Translations under genes and position numbers: made by a program
The notes under the pieces: generated by a model
Databases searched by the model: none
What the model was told of the DNA's origin: nothing
The model's input: the letters and a program-made list of their open reading frames with translations, nothing else
Assembly (NCBI GenBank): GCA_000715855.1
Contig: KL571198.1
Span: 108,377-114,403 of the forward strand
Source of the DNA: Actinoplanes liguriensis
Lineage (GTDB): Bacteria; Actinomycetota; Actinomycetes; Mycobacteriales; Micromonosporaceae
Length of the DNA stretch: 6,027 nt
Direction: 5' to 3'
Shown here: piece after piece, positions 4,929 through 6,027 of the stretch
How the letters are laid out: every line of letters begins with the position of its first letter
How positions within the stretch are numbered: the first letter of the stretch is position 1

Positions 4929-5876
4929 ATGCCCGGAACGCCGCCCACCCGCTTCACCTTCCTCGGCCCCGAGGGGACGTTCACCGAGGCGGCCCTGCGC
5001 ACCATCCCCGCCGCCGAGCACGGGGTTCGCCTGCCGGCCCGCAGCGTGCCCGAGGCCCTGGAGGCGGTCCGGTCCGGCGAGGCCGACGCCGCCCTGGTCC
5101 CCCTGGAGAATTCGGTCGGCGGCGCCATCCCGGTCACCCTGGACGAGCTGGTCACCGGCAGCCCGCTGATGATCGCCCGCGAGGTGCTGCTGCCGGTCGA
5201 GTTCGTGCTGGCCGCCGACAAGCTGAAGCCGCTGGCCGGGTTGCGGACCATCGCGGCGCACCCGCAGGCCTCCGCGCAGTGCCGGCACTGGCTGCAGGCG
5301 AACGTGCCGGACGCGACCGTCGTCGACGTGCTCTCCAACGCCACCGCGGCACTCAACGCGGCCGCCGGGGAATATGACGCGGCCCTCTGCGCCCCGATCG
5401 GCGTGCCCCGCAACCGGCTCACCGTGCTGGCCGAGAAGGTGGCCGACCGGGCCGAGGCGGTTACCCGTTTCGCGCTGCTCACCCGGCCCGGGACGCCCCC
5501 GCCGCCGACCGGTGACGACGTGACCTCGCTGGCCGTCTCGATCCGGCACGATCAGGTGGGCGCGCTGCTCGCGGTGCTGACCGAGCTGGCGGTGCGCGGC
5601 GTGAACCTGTCCCGCATCGAGTCCCGCCCGACCGGGGAGCAGCTCGGGACGTACTTCTTCTTCCTCGACTGCACCGGCCACGTCGCCGAGGCCCGTCTCG
5701 GGGAGGCGCTGCGGGGTTTGCGGCGGATCTGTGCGGAGGTTCGGTTCCTGGGCAGCTACGCCCGGCATCGCCTCCAGCCGGAGCCGCCGGTGCAGGCTCC
5801 CGCCGGTCTCTCCGACACCGACTTCGCTGACTCGTCCGCTTGGCTGGCTCGTCTGCGCTCCGGCGAAGCGGGCTAG
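4929..5876 (+). CDS. pheA: Prephenate dehydratase with C-terminal ACT domain
   Basis: Prephenate dehydratase converts prephenate to phenylpyruvate, the last pathway-specific step before transamination to phenylalanine. The catalytic domain begins FTFLGPEGTFTEAAL (9-23) and includes DAALVPLENSVGGAIPVTLDEL (53-74), the HPQASAQC helix start (111-118) and the family's TRF motif (179-181), which holds the key Thr. The ACT domain (about 199-280) carries GALL (211-214) and ESRP (231-234), the phenylalanine-binding motifs of allosterically inhibited enzymes. The length of 315 aa is typical for the monofunctional actinobacterial enzyme; there is no chorismate mutase or dehydrogenase fusion. The last 35 residues (281-315) form a Pro-rich, low-similarity tail. 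The start is ATG with no ribosome site, consistent with leaderless translation. The gene appears intact and cytoplasmic. Confidence 0.97.
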   Translation: MPGTPPTRFTFLGPEGTFTEAALRTIPAAEHGVRLPARSVPEALEAVRSGEADAALVPLENSVGGAIPVTLDELVTGSPLMIAREVLLPVEFVLAADKLKPLAGLRTIAAHPQASAQCRHWLQANVPDATVVDVLSNATAALNAAAGEYDAALCAPIGVPRNRLTVLAEKVADRAEAVTRFALLTRPGTPPPPTGDDVTSLAVSIRHDQVGALLAVLTELAVRGVNLSRIESRPTGEQLGTYFFFLDCTGHVAEARLGEALRGLRRICAEVRFLGSYARHRLQPEPPVQAPAGLSDTDFADSSAWLARLRSGEAG

Positions 5877-5926
5877 ATCAACCCCCTCATCCGGTACGTC
5901 GTAGAACCGTCACCCATCCGCGAGCA

Positions 5927-5947
5927 CCAGCCAAGCCGCGCGGCTGG
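5927..5947 (+). terminator. GC-rich inverted repeat 50 bp after pheA
   Basis: CCAGCC (5927-5932) pairs with GGCTGG (5942-5947). Alternatively, the nested perfect 12-bp palindrome AGCCGCGCGGCT (5934-5945) can form. A T5 run occurs at 5971-5975 but is too distant to be a classical T tract. It is a candidate pheA terminator, or part of a larger palindromic element with the hairpin at 5978-6020. Confidence 0.4.
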
Positions 5948-5977
5948 CACTGGGGGCTGTTTCCGGGTGGTTTTTGC

Positions 5978-6020
5978 GCCGTGAATGCCAGCTGACGCCG
6001 GGTCGGCTGGCATTCACGGC
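5978..6020. repeat. Long perfect hairpin, 15-bp stem extendable to 19 bp
   Basis: GCCGTGAATGCCAGC (5978-5992) and GCTGGCATTCACGGC (6006-6020) are exact reverse complements. Inside, one G-T wobble (5993/6005) and three more pairs (5994-5996 with 6002-6004) close on a 5-nt loop. No T tract follows on either strand. It may be a bidirectional terminator between pheA and a gene beyond the window, or one copy of a dispersed palindromic repeat. Without the genome I cannot separate these. Confidence 0.7.
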
Positions 6021-6027
6021 TACCCGT

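Noticed and set aside
4197..5768. A 523-aa minus-strand open frame
   Set aside because: It is antisense to both the lipoprotein gene and pheA, is rich in Gly/Arg/Gln, has no recognisable domain, and is explained by codon bias on the plus strand.

Overview
The window looks like an ordinary chromosomal segment of a high-GC actinobacterium. Codon third positions are almost all G or C, starts include GTG, and two genes sit directly behind TAnnnT -10 boxes as leaderless genes do. The mix of genes (a stand-alone PAS protein, an ACT_7-type protein, a NERD-like protein and pheA) resembles Micromonosporaceae such as Actinoplanes, but that assignment comes from memory of the families, not from a search.

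Layout. 1-221: no gene I can support; one perfect DnaA-box-like 9-mer. 222-470: a degenerate tandem array of about 14 units of 16-20 bp built on GGCTTCGAGC. 482-949 (minus): a small DUF1579-like hypothetical protein. 992-2185 (minus): arginine deiminase, arcA, in the same direction, with a perfect hairpin in the 42-bp gap. 2186-2478: divergent intergenic region with a pyrimidine mirror repeat. 2479-2583 (plus): a possible 34-aa ORF with a strong ribosome binding site, ending 5 nt before a NERD-like gene (2589-3215) that has no site of its own. 3297-3758: single-PAS-domain protein. 3842-4228: ACT-domain protein, probably leaderless. 4261-4878: Pro/Thr-rich lipoprotein with a four-cysteine C-terminal domain. 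4929-5876: prephenate dehydratase, pheA, probably leaderless. 5877-6027: strong inverted repeats, probably terminators or a palindromic element.

The most important observation is technical. Positions 1511-1527 are exactly the last 17 bases of the Tn5/Nextera mosaic-end adapter, inside arcA. They replace codons for a conserved stretch that includes a substrate-binding arginine, while leaving the frame open. The sequence there is very probably an assembly artefact, and the enzyme should not be called mutant or divergent on that basis.

Functionally the genes are loosely connected. ArcA hydrolyses arginine, without arcB or arcC in view. PheA makes phenylpyruvate under ACT-domain feedback. The ACT, PAS and NERD-like proteins have probable sensing or binding roles whose ligands cannot be read from the sequence. 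I found no mobile element, CRISPR array, tRNA or rRNA, and no convincing new multi-gene system. The best candidates for new biology are the coupled 34-aa ORF, the NERD-like protein lacking nuclease residues, and the tandem array.
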